Shown piece by piece: positions 53,035 to 64,000 of a DNA stretch of 64,000 bases. The notes beneath the pieces are model-generated. The model saw only the letters and a program-made list of their open reading frames with translations. It made no database searches and was not told the DNA's origin. The stretch lies in NCBI GenBank assembly GCA_007988785.1, contig BJUU01000001.1:248001-312000 (forward strand). Reading direction: 5' to 3'. Made by a program: the position numbers and the translations under genes. Numbering within the stretch: the first letter of the stretch is position 1; each line of letters begins with the position of its first letter. Source of the stretch: Agrococcus baldri (GTDB lineage Bacteria; Actinomycetota; Actinomycetes; Actinomycetales; Microbacteriaceae).

Positions 53035-53040
53035 TGAGGG

Positions 53041-53822
53041 GTGTCTGCCATCCTGTCCGCCGAGCACCGCCCGGCATCGCGACGCCGGCTCGTCGCGGAG
53101 ATCGCCCTGGTGCTGCTGCTCTCGCTCGGCGCCAGCGCGCTGTGGTCGGTGCTGCAGTTCGTCGACCTGAACACCCGCGAGGCGCCCATCGGCGAGCAGC
53201 AGGTGGCGCTCAACCCCACCCGCTCGGATCGCGCCTGGCTCGACCTGCTCTACCAGCTGACAGGCGTCTTCCTCGACCTGGTGCCCGTGGCGCTCGTCAT
53301 CTGGCTGCTGTGGCGCGCCCGGCGGCCCCACCTGGGCGCCCTCGGTGTCGACTTCACCCGCCCGTGGCGCGACGGCGCATCCGGCACCGCCCTCGTGCTC
53401 GTCATCGGCGTGCCGGGGCTCGCGCTGTACTTCGCCGGCCGGGCCATGGGGCTCACCGTCGACGTCGTGCCCTCACCGCTCGACGCGCAATGGTTCACGG
53501 TGCCCGTGCTGCTGCTCTCGGCCCTGCGCGCCGGCCTCACCGAGGAGGTGATCGTGATCGGCTACCTCTTCGAGCGGCTGCGGCGGCTCGGCTGGGGCAC
53601 CTGGCAGATCATCGTCTCTGCGGCGCTGCTGCGCGGCGTCTACCACCTCTACCAGGGCGTGCCGGCGATGATCGGCAACATCGCGATGGGCCTGCTGTTC
53701 GGCTGGCTCTACGCGCGCACCGGCAGGCTGCTGCCGCTCATCGTCGCGCACACGCTCATCGACGTCGCCGTCTTCATCGGCTACCCGTGGGCGTACGCGA
53801 GCTTCCCGGGGCTGTTCGGGTC

Positions 53823-53826
<4 letters not shown>
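53041..53826 (+). CDS. CPBP family intramembrane metalloprotease
   Basis: 261 residues, about seven transmembrane segments. Motif 1 [15 protein letters not shown] (EE and R, about 166-180), motif 2 RGVYHLYQG (His), motif 3 VAHTLIDV (His). These are the residues of Abi/CAAX-like membrane proteases; substrate unknown. GTG 53041 as start from -10 spacing. Its stop codon overlaps that of gcvP in the palindrome CCTAGG. Confidence 0.88.
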
Positions 53827-56674
<2,848 letters not shown>

Positions 56675-56675
<1 letters not shown>

Positions 56676-57034
56676 CAGGCGGTGAGCTCTCGGTACGCGG
56701 CCTCGTCGAGCAGCTCGGGCTGCTCGCTGAAGCGCAGCCTCACGAGCCAGCCGGCGCCCTCGGCGCCCGAGTTCACGAGCGTCGGGTCGCCCGCGACCTC
56801 GTCGTTGACCTCGACCACCTCGCCCGCCGCGGGCGCGATGAGCTCGCCGACCGACTTCGTCGACTCGATCTCGCCCAGCGACTCGCCGGCGGCGAAGGTG
56901 CGGCCGACGCCCGGCAGCTCGACGTAGACCACGTCGCCGAGCTGCGCCTGGGCGTAGTCGGTGATGCCGACCGTGGCGATGTCGCCCTCGGTGCGGATCC
57001 ACTCGTGGTCCTTGGTGTACTGGGTCTCGCTCAT
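56675..57034 (-). CDS. gcvH: glycine cleavage system H protein
   Basis: 119 residues; the lipoyl lysine is in ESTKSVGEL (about 59). Carries the aminomethyl group between P, T and L proteins. Begins [14 protein letters not shown] 2 nt after the gcvT stop. No L protein (lipoamide dehydrogenase) gene is in the window, as usual for this operon type. Confidence 0.96.
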
Positions 57035-57036
57035 GA

Positions 57037-58164
57037 TCAGGCCTCTCGCTTGTAGAACGGCAGCGTGGTGATGGCGGCCGGCAGGTGGGTGCCGCGCACG
57101 TCGACGGACAGGGATTCGGACGCGCTCGAGCCGGGCTCGACGAGCGCCATCGCGATCGGATGGCCCAGGGTGGGCGACAGCGCGCCGCTCGTGACGGCCC
57201 CGACGACGCGGTCGCCGTCGAGCACGGGGTAGCCGGCCCGCGGCGCGCGGCGGCCCTCGGCGGTCAGGCCGACGAGCACCGGGGCCCCCTCGGCGGGACC
57301 GGTCTCGACGCCCGCGCGACCGACGAAGTCGCCCTTGGTCTTCAGCGCGACCACGCGGCCGAGGCCGACCTGCGCGGGCAGCACGTCGATCGAGAGCTCG
57401 TTGCCGTAGAGCGGCATGCCCGCCTCGAGCCGCAGCGTGTCGCGCGCGGCGAGGCCGCAGAGCGCCATGCCGTGCGCCTCGCCGGCGAGCACGAGCGCGC
57501 GCCAGAGATCCTCGGCGGCGTGCGCGGCGACGTAGAGCTCGAAGCCGTCCTCGCCGGTGTAGCCGGTGCGGGCGACGAGCACGTCCTCGCCCTCGAAGAC
57601 GCCCGGCAGGCTGCGGTAGTAGCGCAGCGGCTCGAGCGGCTCGGACTCGAGCCCGATCGCCTGCACGATCGCGAGCGAGGCCGGGCCCTGCACCGCGACC
57701 AGCGCGGTCTGCTCGGTCTCGTCGACGACCGTCGCGTCGAAGCCGGAGATGCGCGCCGTGAGCGCCTCGAGCACTGCGTGCCGGTTGGATGCGTTCGCGA
57801 CCACCAGGTACTCCGTGTCGCCCGTGCGGTACACGATGAGGTCGTCGATGATGCCGCCGTGCTCGGCGAGCAGCAGCGAGTACTTCGCCTGCCACGGCTC
57901 GATGGCGGAGAGGCGGCCGGCGAGCGCGAAGTCGAGGAACTCGGCGGCGCCCGCCCCGCTCACCCGCAGCTCGCCCATGTGGCTCAGGTCGAACAGGCCG
58001 GCGCGCTCGCGCACGGCCTCGTGCTCGGCCAGATCGGAGCCGTACCGCACCGGCATCTGCCAGCCGGCGAAGTCGATCAGCTGCGCCCCGGCAGCCTCGT
58101 GCACGGCGAGCAGCGGCGTCGCCGGTGCGGCGCCCCCGGTCGCTGTCGCATCCGTCACGGTCAT
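57037..58164 (-). CDS. gcvT: glycine cleavage system T protein (aminomethyltransferase)
   Basis: 375 residues. [21 protein letters not shown] and [13 protein letters not shown] are family motifs; the folate-binding region is followed by the C-terminal barrel ending LPFYKREA. Transfers the methylene group to tetrahydrofolate and releases ammonia. ATG 58164 with GGAGG 5 nt upstream; the frame open to 58209 lies in the riboswitch leader and is not coding. Confidence 0.95.
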   Translation of the reverse strand: MTVTDATATGGAAPATPLLAVHEAAGAQLIDFAGWQMPVRYGSDLAEHEAVRERAGLFDLSHMGELRVSGAGAAEFLDFALAGRLSAIEPWQAKYSLLLAEHGGIIDDLIVYRTGDTEYLVVANASNRHAVLEALTARISGFDATVVDETEQTALVAVQGPASLAIVQAIGLESEPLEPLRYYRSLPGVFEGEDVLVARTGYTGEDGFELYVAAHAAEDLWRALVLAGEAHGMALCGLAARDTLRLEAGMPLYGNELSIDVLPAQVGLGRVVALKTKGDFVGRAGVETGPAEGAPVLVGLTAEGRRAPRAGYPVLDGDRVVGAVTSGALSPTLGHPIAMALVEPGSSASESLSVDVRGTHLPAAITTLPFYKREA

Positions 58165-58187
58165 GAGTCCTCCATCGGTCTGGACTC
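58165..58187 (-). promoter_or_regulatory. hairpin masking the gcvT ribosome binding site
   Basis: On the minus strand GAGTCC (58187-58182) can pair with GGACTC (58170-58165), and the latter overlaps the Shine-Dalgarno GGAGG (58173-58169). A candidate expression platform for the glycine riboswitch acting on translation. Confidence 0.5.
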
Positions 58188-58239
58188 CCCCACTGTCGCC
58201 GATCGCCATGATCTGCTCCAGTGTGGCCTTCCCGAGCGG

Positions 58240-58310
58240 TTCTAGAACCTGAGAGTTTGGCGGGGAGGCTTGCTCCTTCGGTGCCCCCTGAGGGGCTCTC
58301 CCGCCCGGGC
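58240..58310 (-). promoter_or_regulatory. glycine riboswitch aptamer upstream of gcvT
   Basis: Read on the minus strand: GGGAGAG (58302-58296) for the closing stem, CACCGAAGGAGCAA (58283-58270) as the conserved bulge, and ACTCTCAGG (58256-58248) to close the stem. These match the gcvT-motif aptamer (GGAGAG, GCCGAAGGGGCAA, CUCUCAGG) in order and spacing. Only one complete aptamer is visible. It sits 76-140 nt upstream of gcvT. Confidence 0.92.
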
Positions 58311-58342
58311 GTGCAGCGGCCGGCTGTGCGTGTCTTCCGGTG

Positions 58343-58348
58343 ATCCTA
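58343..58348 (-). promoter_or_regulatory. -10 box TAGGAT for the riboswitch-gcv transcript
   Basis: Minus-strand TAGGAT whose first three bases are the mnhG stop codon. Transcription would begin near 58336, just before the aptamer. No strong -35 is visible. Confidence 0.5.
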
Positions 58349-58732
58349 TCGGGTCTGCGGCTCGTCCTCGGGCTGCTCGTCGTCGGCAGCGGGTGGATCC
58401 TCGGGCGTGCGGTCGTCGACCACCACGATGTCGGCGCGGAACTGCCCGGTGCGGTAGGCGGCCTTGCCCATCATCTGGGTCGCGACCGGCGCCGTCACGA
58501 GCTGCATGCCCGCCGCCAGGATGAGCATCGTCGTCGCGCCGGGCTCGCGCAGCACCGTCGCGAGGCCGGCGCACAGCAGCAGGAACCCGAGCGTCTGCGG
58601 CTTCGAGGCCGCGTGCATGCGGTTGAGCACGTCGGGCAGGCGCACGAGCCCGATCGCGGCGGTGAGCGTGAACCCGGCGCCGATGACGATCAGGACGGAG
58701 CCGACGATGTCGAGGATCGATTCGAGCGTCAT
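58346..58732 (-). CDS. mnhG: Na+/H+ antiporter subunit G
   Basis: 128 residues, three transmembrane helices (about 9-29, 43-62 and 67-87) with VRLPDVLNRMHAASKPQTLG, the MrpG signature, and an acidic tail. Part of the membrane complex exchanging cytoplasmic Na+ for H+. ATG 58732 overlaps the mnhF stop (ATGA). Last gene of the mrp operon. Confidence 0.93.
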   Translation of the reverse strand: MTLESILDIVGSVLIVIGAGFTLTAAIGLVRLPDVLNRMHAASKPQTLGFLLLCAGLATVLREPGATTMLILAAGMQLVTAPVATQMMGKAAYRTGQFRADIVVVDDRTPEDPPAADDEQPEDEPQTR

Positions 58733-59121
58733 GGCACGTCCTTCCCCTCGCGGGCCGGCCCGGCGGGGCCGGTCTCGTCGGCGGTGCCCGACTCCCCCTC
58801 CGGATCGCTCGGCTCATCGGGGGCGGAGGAGGGGGCGGATGCGTCGGGTCCCGTCCCGACGACGCCCTCCCGCCCTGCCACGAAGCGCGCCATCGAGACG
58901 GTGCCGGCGAAGGCGAGCAGCGACAGCACCACGATGACGGCGAGCGTCGAGCTGTCGTGGCTGATCGCCGCCGCCACGGCGAGCGAGCCGGCGACCGTGG
59001 TGATGAGCACGTCGGTGGCGACCACGCGGTCGGCCGGGCCGGGCCCGCGCACGATGCGGACGAGCGTGAGCGAGGCGGCGAGCACCAGCATCACTCCCGC
59101 GATCGCGAGCACGGCATCCAT
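58729..59121 (-). CDS. mnhF: Na+/H+ antiporter subunit F
   Basis: 130 residues: three transmembrane helices in the first 85 residues with VRIVRGPGPADRVVATDVL, the MrpF signature, then an acidic Pro/Ser/Gly tail of about 40 residues, longer than usual. ATG 59121 shares one base with the mnhE stop. Confidence 0.93.
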   Translation of the reverse strand: MDAVLAIAGVMLVLAASLTLVRIVRGPGPADRVVATDVLITTVAGSLAVAAAISHDSSTLAVIVVLSLLAFAGTVSMARFVAGREGVVGTGPDASAPSSAPDEPSDPEGESGTADETGPAGPAREGKDVP

Positions 59122-59651
59122 CAGTCCTCCTCCAGCAGCGCGCGGTCCTCGGCCGTGCCGAAGGCCCGCAGCGCGGTCGCCTCGGTCGCGAGCGCGCTCG
59201 CCCGCGCCTTCTCGACGGCCTCGGGGGTCGAGGCGTCGAACACGTGCACGAGCAGCCAGCGCTCCCCTGCGTCGATCGCCACCGAGCCGGGCACGAGCGT
59301 GACGAGCTCGGCCGTGATCGCGGTGATGAACGCCGAGTCGCTGCGCAGCCGCACCTCGATGATGGCGTTCCTGGTGGGGCGCCAGAACGCCAGCACCTTG
59401 GCGGCGACCTGGAAGCTCGAGACCGTCAGGCCCCAGAGCGTGACGACGACCAGCCGGCCGAAGCCGATGGGGCGGAACGACTCGAGCTCCGGCACGTCCG
59501 GCAGGGGGAACAGCACCTGGATGAGCAGCGCGACCAGCAGCCCCCAGATGGCGGCGCCGAGCGTCAGCTCGCCCCACAGCATCATCCACACGATGGCGAG
59601 GCCGATGGTCGCGAGGAAGGAGACCCGGTAGCGCAGCTTCGGCCGCTTCAT
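59121..59651 (-). CDS. mnhE: Na+/H+ antiporter subunit E
   Basis: 176 residues: two to three N-terminal transmembrane helices (GLAIVWMMLWGELTLG) and a cytoplasmic domain with LRSDSAFITAITAELVTLVPGS broken here as LRSDSAFITAI plus AELVTLVPGS, typical of MrpE. ATG 59651 overlaps the mnhD stop (ATGA). Confidence 0.93.
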   Translation of the reverse strand: MKRPKLRYRVSFLATIGLAIVWMMLWGELTLGAAIWGLLVALLIQVLFPLPDVPELESFRPIGFGRLVVVTLWGLTVSSFQVAAKVLAFWRPTRNAIIEVRLRSDSAFITAITAELVTLVPGSVAIDAGERWLLVHVFDASTPEAVEKARASALATEATALRAFGTAEDRALLEED

Positions 59652-61156
59652 GGCAGCGCCTCCTCGACGGCGGTCGTGTACGCCCCGTCCTGGATGTCGA
59701 CGGCGGCGCGGTAGGCGAAGTCGGTCAGCGGGCCGGCGATGACCGTCAGCAGCACCGTGATGCCGACCAGGGCCGAGGCCGCGACCACCCAGATGCGGGG
59801 CAGCACGCGCAGCGAGTGCACGCGGTCGTCGTCCTCGCCGCGATCCTGCCAGAAGGCGCGCTGCCAGACGCGGATGACCGCGATGAGCGTGAGCAGGCTC
59901 GTCGCGACGCCCGCGATCACCGCGATCAGCGCGAGCGGCGTCTCGGTCGCGAGCGCCGCATCCATGAGCGCCACCTTGCCGAGGAAGCCCGAGAACGGCG
60001 GGATGCCGCCCAGGTTGAGCGCTGGCAGCAGATAGAGCACCGCCAGCAGCGGCACGGCGGCGAGGCCGCCGAGGCGCGCGAGGCTCGTCGAGCCGCCCAC
60101 CCGCTCGATGAGCCCGACCACGATGAACAGCGCCGTCTGCACCAGGATGTGGTGGACGATGTAGAAGATCGAGCCGCCCAGGCCCGCCTCGGTGCCGAGC
60201 GCGATGCCCAGCAGCATGTAGCCGATGTGGCTCACGAGCGTGAACGAGAGCAGACGCTTGATCTCGCCCTGCGCGAGGGCGCCCAGGATGCCCAGCAGCA
60301 TCGTCAGGATCGCGACCACCAGCAGCAGGTCGGTGAGCGGGCTGTCGGGGAAGAGCAGCGTCTGCAGGCGGATGATCGCGAACACGCCCACCTTGGTCAG
60401 CAGGCCCGCGAAGACCGCCGTGACGCTCGCGGGAGCCGTCGGGTAGGAGTCCGGCAGCCACGCCTGCAGCGGGAACACCGCCGCCTTGATGCCGAACACG
60501 ACCAGCAGCAGCAGCTGGATCGTCAGCTGCATGCCCGGGTCGAGGGCCGCGAGCCGCTCCGGCAGCTGCGCGAAGCTCACCGTGCCGGTGGCGCCGTAGA
60601 CGATCGACAGCGCCAGCAGGAACAGCAGCGACGACAGCACGCTCACGACCACGTAGGTCGAGCCCGCGCGCACGCGCTCCCTCGTCGCGCCGAGCATGAT
60701 CAGCACGTAGGAGGAGAACAGCAGGATCTCGAAGCCGACGAAGAGGTTGAACAGGTCGCCGGCGAGGAACGCGTTCGACACGCCCGCCGTCAGCACCAGG
60801 AAGGTCGGGTGGAAGACCGACACCGGTGCGCCGTCGGCGCTGTCGGAGACGTCGCGCCGGGAGGGGAAGATGACGACGATCGCGGTGACGATGCTCGAGA
60901 CCAGCACCATGAGCGACGAGAGCCGATCGGCGACCAGCACGATGCCCAGGCCCTCCGGCCAGGCCCCGACCCACAGCACGATCGGGCCCTGCGCATCCGC
61001 CGCCAGGCACAGGATGAGCGCGAAGACAGCCACGAGGGCGAGCGTGGTGCCTGAGACCACCCGCTGCCACGCGGGGTGGCGCGCGAGGATGAGCGTGATG
61101 CCCGCCGCCAGCAGCGGCAGCAGCACGGGGATGGGGACGAGGTTCGCGAAGTCCAT
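59648..61156 (-). CDS. mnhD: Na+/H+ antiporter subunit D
   Basis: 502 residues, about 14 transmembrane segments, homologous to NuoN/NuoM proton-pumping subunits. Conserved FEILLFSSYVLI (Glu), FGIKAAVFPLQAWLPDSYP (Lys) and LLSFTLVSHIGYMLLG (His). Forms the ion path with subunit A. ATG 61156 shares one base with the mnhC stop. Confidence 0.95.
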   Translation of the reverse strand: MDFANLVPIPVLLPLLAAGITLILARHPAWQRVVSGTTLALVAVFALILCLAADAQGPIVLWVGAWPEGLGIVLVADRLSSLMVLVSSIVTAIVVIFPSRRDVSDSADGAPVSVFHPTFLVLTAGVSNAFLAGDLFNLFVGFEILLFSSYVLIMLGATRERVRAGSTYVVVSVLSSLLFLLALSIVYGATGTVSFAQLPERLAALDPGMQLTIQLLLLVVFGIKAAVFPLQAWLPDSYPTAPASVTAVFAGLLTKVGVFAIIRLQTLLFPDSPLTDLLLVVAILTMLLGILGALAQGEIKRLLSFTLVSHIGYMLLGIALGTEAGLGGSIFYIVHHILVQTALFIVVGLIERVGGSTSLARLGGLAAVPLLAVLYLLPALNLGGIPPFSGFLGKVALMDAALATETPLALIAVIAGVATSLLTLIAVIRVWQRAFWQDRGEDDDRVHSLRVLPRIWVVAASALVGITVLLTVIAGPLTDFAYRAAVDIQDGAYTTAVEEALP

Positions 61157-61647
61157 CAGCGCGCCTCCTCGTCCTCTGCGCGGCTGCCGGTCTCTCGCTC
61201 CGGCCTGCCGCCCAGCTCGGAGTCGGCCCTGCCGCCCGACTCGGAGTCGGAGTCGGACGAGGTGTCGACGTAGGCCTCGCTCGAGAGGTCGGCCTCTGCG
61301 CGGCGGCGCACGATGGCGTCCTCGACGTCGTCGGCGACCTCGTCGTGCCCCTCGAGCTGGAAGGAGCGGTAGGACATGGCGAGCAGGAACGCGCTGGTCG
61401 CGAGCGAGATGACGATGGCGGTGAGCACCATCGCCTGCGGCAGCGGATCGGCGATCGCCTCCGGATCCTCGCCCACGATGGGCGCGGTCCCCGCGGGGCC
61501 GGAGGAGACCAGGAAGAGCAGGTTGATGCCGTTGCCAGCCAGCATGACGCCCGCGAGGATGCGCATGAGGCTGCGCTCGAGCAGCAGGTAGACGCCCGCG
61601 GCGATGAGCACGCCGCCGGCGATGGCGAGGATGAGCGTCGGGGTCAT
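61156..61647 (-). CDS. mnhC: Na+/H+ antiporter subunit C
   Basis: 163 residues, three transmembrane helices like NuoK (AGVMLAGNGINLLFLVSSG; PLPQAMVLTAIVISLATSAF). The last 50 residues form an acidic Ser/Asp/Glu tail with repeated SDSE, longer than in most MrpC. ATG 61647 overlaps the mnhA stop (ATGA). Confidence 0.93.
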   Translation of the reverse strand: MTPTLILAIAGGVLIAAGVYLLLERSLMRILAGVMLAGNGINLLFLVSSGPAGTAPIVGEDPEAIADPLPQAMVLTAIVISLATSAFLLAMSYRSFQLEGHDEVADDVEDAIVRRRAEADLSSEAYVDTSSDSDSESGGRADSELGGRPERETGSRAEDEEAR

Positions 61648-64000
61648 CGGCGCACCCCCTCGCCGGGCAGCGATCGGTCGGAGCGCCACTGCGGGCGGGG
61701 TGCGACGTTCTGCTCGCTGTGCAGGTCGATGCCCGCGCCGAGCGAGCGCACGAAGTCGAGCATGGCGCCGATCACGATGAGCCAGACGCCGATGTCGAAG
61801 AAGACGGTGGTGACGAGCTTCTGCTCGCCCAGCAGCGGCAGCGTCGCCTCGATCGCGTACGACTCGCCGATGCGCCCGCCGATGAGCACCGGCCAGATGA
61901 CGCTCAGCACCACGACGGCCATGCCGCCGCCGAGCAGCTTGCCGGCGTCGAACGGCACCGCCTCGAGCAGCTCCTGCCCGCCGCCCGCGAGGTAGCGCAC
62001 AGCGAGCGCGATGCCCGCGACCAGGCCGCCCGCGAAGCCGCCGCCGGGCTCGTTGTGCCCCACCGCCAGCAGGTAGATCGAGAGCGTCATCATCACCGGG
62101 AAGAGCAGTCGCGTCATCATCTCGAGCACCGGCGAGGCGAGCTGCTCGGAGGTGAACGCGCCGCGCAGCCAGGTGCGGCGGCCGGTGGCCGACTGCGTCT
62201 GGCGCGGCGTGCCGGCGGTGGGCCTGCGCACGAAGATGAGGCTCGCGACGCCCGTCGCGGCGGCCAGCACGACCGAGACCTCGCCCAGGGTGTCCCACGC
62301 GCGGATGTCGACGAGCGTGACGTTGACGATGTTCTCGCCGTGGCCGAACTCGTAGGCCCAGCGGTAGAAGCCGTCGGAGATCGGCTCGCCGGTGCGCGCC
62401 TGCAGCGCCGCGAGCGCCGCGAGCGCGCCGAAGGTGCCGACGGCGATGCCCAGCATGGCCCGCAGGTAGCGCGCGGCGCGCAGCGGCCGGTTCGTGAAGT
62501 ACTTCGGCAGCCGCCGCAGCACGAGCACCAGGATCACCAGGAAGACGGTCTCCGCCAGCGCCTGCGTGAGCGCGAGATCGGGTGCGCCGTGCAGCAGGAA
62601 CAGCAGCGCGACGCCGTAGCCGACCACCGAGAGCAGCATGAAGGCCTTGAGCCTGCCGCGCGTGGTGGTGACGGCGACCGCGGCGATGCTGACGATCACT
62701 GCCGTCGCGACCTGCCCCGGCGAGTCGAACAGCCGCACGTCGCTCGTGAGGGCGCCGGAGAGCAGCAGCGCGATGCCGGGGAACGCGACGGTCACGAGCA
62801 GGATCGTCGTCAGGTGCATCGGCAGCGAACCGGTCTGGATGCGGCCGGTCACCTCGACCGCGAGCCGGTCGAGGGCGCGCATGCCCGCGTGATACCCGCG
62901 CTCGAGCGGATCCTGCCCGTGCGGCGCGCGCCGGCGGCCGCCGATCGAGCGGTGCAGCAGCGCGCCGAGCAGCCACGCGACCATCGACGAGATGAGCGCG
63001 GGGGTGAAGCCGTGCCAGAGCGCCAGGTGCGGGGCGTCCTCGCCTGCGGGCACGGCGTCGACCTGCGGCTCGAGCAGGGCGGAGATGAGGTCGCCGCCGA
63101 AGCCGGCGACGAGGCCCAGCAGCGCCAGCAGCACCGGTGCGACGACGAGCGCGCGCGAGCGCCGCTTCGGCTCGGTGACGAGCCGCCCGAAGAAGACGCC
63201 CATCACGAAGCGCAGCGAGTAGGCGACCGTGAGGGCGGCGCCGACCGCGATGCCGATGAACGCGAGCCAGCCGATCGCCATGAGCCCGCCGTCGGCGTCG
63301 CCGAGCGCGGCGTCGAGCGCTGCCTCCTTGCCGAGGAACCCCAGCGCGGGTGGGATGCCGGCCATCGACGCGGCCGCGAGGATGGCCGCGCCGGCCGCCA
63401 GCGGCATCCGTCTCGCCAGGCCGCCGAGCTCGCGCAGGTCGCGCGTGCCGGTGGCCTTGTCGACGACGCCCACCACCATGAACAGCGCAGCCTTGAACAC
63501 CGCGTGCGCCGCCAGCAGCGTGAGCCCGGCCTGCATCGAGGCGTGCGTGCCGATGCCGAGCACGGTCACGAGCAGGCCGAGCTGGCTGACGGTGCCGTGC
63601 GCGAGCAGCACCTTGATGTCGAGCTGGCGCATCGCCCGCACGGCGCCCAGCAGCATCGTGATGATGCCGAGGCCCACGAGGCCCCAGCGCCACCACGGCA
63701 GCTCGACGAAGGCGGGGCTGAGGGCGGCGATGAGGAAGATGCCGGCCTTGACCATCGCTGCGGCGTGCAGGAACGCCGACACCGGCGTCGGCGCGGCCAT
63801 GGCGCCGGGCAGCCAGTACTGGAACGGCACGATGGCCGACTTCGAGAGCGCGCCCACCACCATGAGCGCCGCCGCCCAGGCGGCTGCGCCCGTCTGCGGC
63901 ACCGCCTCGAGCGTCGCGGCGAGCGAGAAGGTGCCGGTCTCGGATTCGAGCAGCATCACGCCGACGAGCATCGTCAGCCCGCCGATCGTGGTCACGATGA
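61644..64000 (-). CDS. mnhA: Na+/H+ antiporter subunit A fused to subunit B (5' end beyond window)
   Basis: The frame is open to base 64000, so the N-terminus is missing; about 785 of an expected 950 or so residues are visible. ALSKSAIVPFQYWLPGAM (Lys), HAAAMVKAG and LLAHGTVSQLG are MrpA/NuoL motifs. The later region has the DUF4040 hairpin (GAPDLALTQALAETVFLVIL), MrpB-type (FVRRPTA onward; HNEPGGGFAGGLVAG) segments. Fusion of A and B is common in actinobacteria. GTG 63995 is internal. Confidence 0.93.
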   Translation of the reverse strand, partial: IVTTIGGLTMLVGVMLLESETGTFSLAATLEAVPQTGAAAWAAALMVVGALSKSAIVPFQYWLPGAMAAPTPVSAFLHAAAMVKAGIFLIAALSPAFVELPWWRWGLVGLGIITMLLGAVRAMRQLDIKVLLAHGTVSQLGLLVTVLGIGTHASMQAGLTLLAAHAVFKAALFMVVGVVDKATGTRDLRELGGLARRMPLAAGAAILAAASMAGIPPALGFLGKEAALDAALGDADGGLMAIGWLAFIGIAVGAALTVAYSLRFVMGVFFGRLVTEPKRRSRALVVAPVLLALLGLVAGFGGDLISALLEPQVDAVPAGEDAPHLALWHGFTPALISSMVAWLLGALLHRSIGGRRRAPHGQDPLERGYHAGMRALDRLAVEVTGRIQTGSLPMHLTTILLVTVAFPGIALLLSGALTSDVRLFDSPGQVATAVIVSIAAVAVTTTRGRLKAFMLLSVVGYGVALLFLLHGAPDLALTQALAETVFLVILVLVLRRLPKYFTNRPLRAARYLRAMLGIAVGTFGALAALAALQARTGEPISDGFYRWAYEFGHGENIVNVTLVDIRAWDTLGEVSVVLAAATGVASLIFVRRPTAGTPRQTQSATGRRTWLRGAFTSEQLASPVLEMMTRLLFPVMMTLSIYLLAVGHNEPGGGFAGGLVAGIALAVRYLAGGGQELLEAVPFDAGKLLGGGMAVVVLSVIWPVLIGGRIGESYAIEATLPLLGEQKLVTTVFFDIGVWLIVIGAMLDFVRSLGAGIDLHSEQNVAPRPQWRSDRSLPGEGVRR

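Overview
The window is ordinary chromosomal DNA of a very GC-rich actinobacterium. I infer the family Microbacteriaceae (Agrococcus-like). The grounds are the strong GC bias at third codon positions, actinobacterial signature genes (AdnA/AdnB, UvrD2-like helicase, DUF3107, DUF3117, MshB-type mycothiol deacetylase, fused MrpAB), frequent GTG starts, and many genes whose start codon lies only 6-7 nt downstream of a TANNNT -10 box, as expected for leaderless mRNAs. I found no insertion sequence, prophage, integrase, CRISPR array, rRNA or tRNA gene.

Layout. 1-12.5 kb: DNA repair block (DUF2342 protease, TOMM-binding-like protein, UvrD2, NudC, phosphotransferase-like protein, AdnB, AdnA, DUF3107), with the gene order of the M. 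tuberculosis Rv3195-Rv3211 region as I remember it. 12.5-17.6 kb: MiaE-like ferritin-fold protein, DEAD-box RNA helicase, an intergenic region with two inverted arrays of a 20-bp repeat, a PHP phosphoesterase with a tiny coupled gene, and an EEP-family hydrolase. 17.6-24.1 kb: alpha/beta hydrolase, MFS transporter with a divergent ArsR-like regulator and two matching operators, aminopeptidase P, LysE exporter with divergent LysG/ArgP regulator, and a YflT-like membrane protein. 24.2-46 kb: a block that appears collinear (reversed) with M. tuberculosis Rv1165-Rv1232: MgtE-N/CBS protein, DUF1003, Mrp, TatB, O-methyltransferase, DUF3117, dapE/dapD, then after insertions dapC, fdxA, mshB and typA. 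The insertions are an ABC exporter, an NCS2 purine permease, citrate synthase, an FMN reductase with a divergent flavin monooxygenase, and a DHA2-type MFS transporter. 45.7-53 kb: a peptide ABC importer (binding protein, two permeases, fused double ATPase) interrupted by one oppositely oriented gene. 53-58.3 kb: CPBP protease and the glycine cleavage operon gcvTHP behind a glycine riboswitch. 58.3-64 kb: Mrp Na+/H+ antiporter operon (A/B fused, C, D, E, F, G), whose first gene runs off the window end.

How the genes work together. AdnA and AdnB form the actinobacterial end-resection motor-nuclease. dapC, dapD and dapE are three steps of succinylase-branch lysine/diaminopimelate synthesis, and LysE with LysG would export excess basic amino acid. 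gcvT, gcvH and gcvP form the glycine cleavage system under glycine control. FMN reductase with the LLM monooxygenase looks like a two-component flavin oxygenase.

The strongest unexplained signal is at 14961-15340: six and ten copies of related 20-bp units in opposite orientation, separated by exactly 60 bp, between convergent genes. Other points of interest are the twin operators at 19653-19703, the fused -10 boxes of dapE/dapD, the riboswitch with a predicted Shine-Dalgarno-sequestering hairpin, and a MFS gene whose reading frame runs 312 nt into its convergent neighbour. No gene cluster here looks like an undescribed defence or mobile system.
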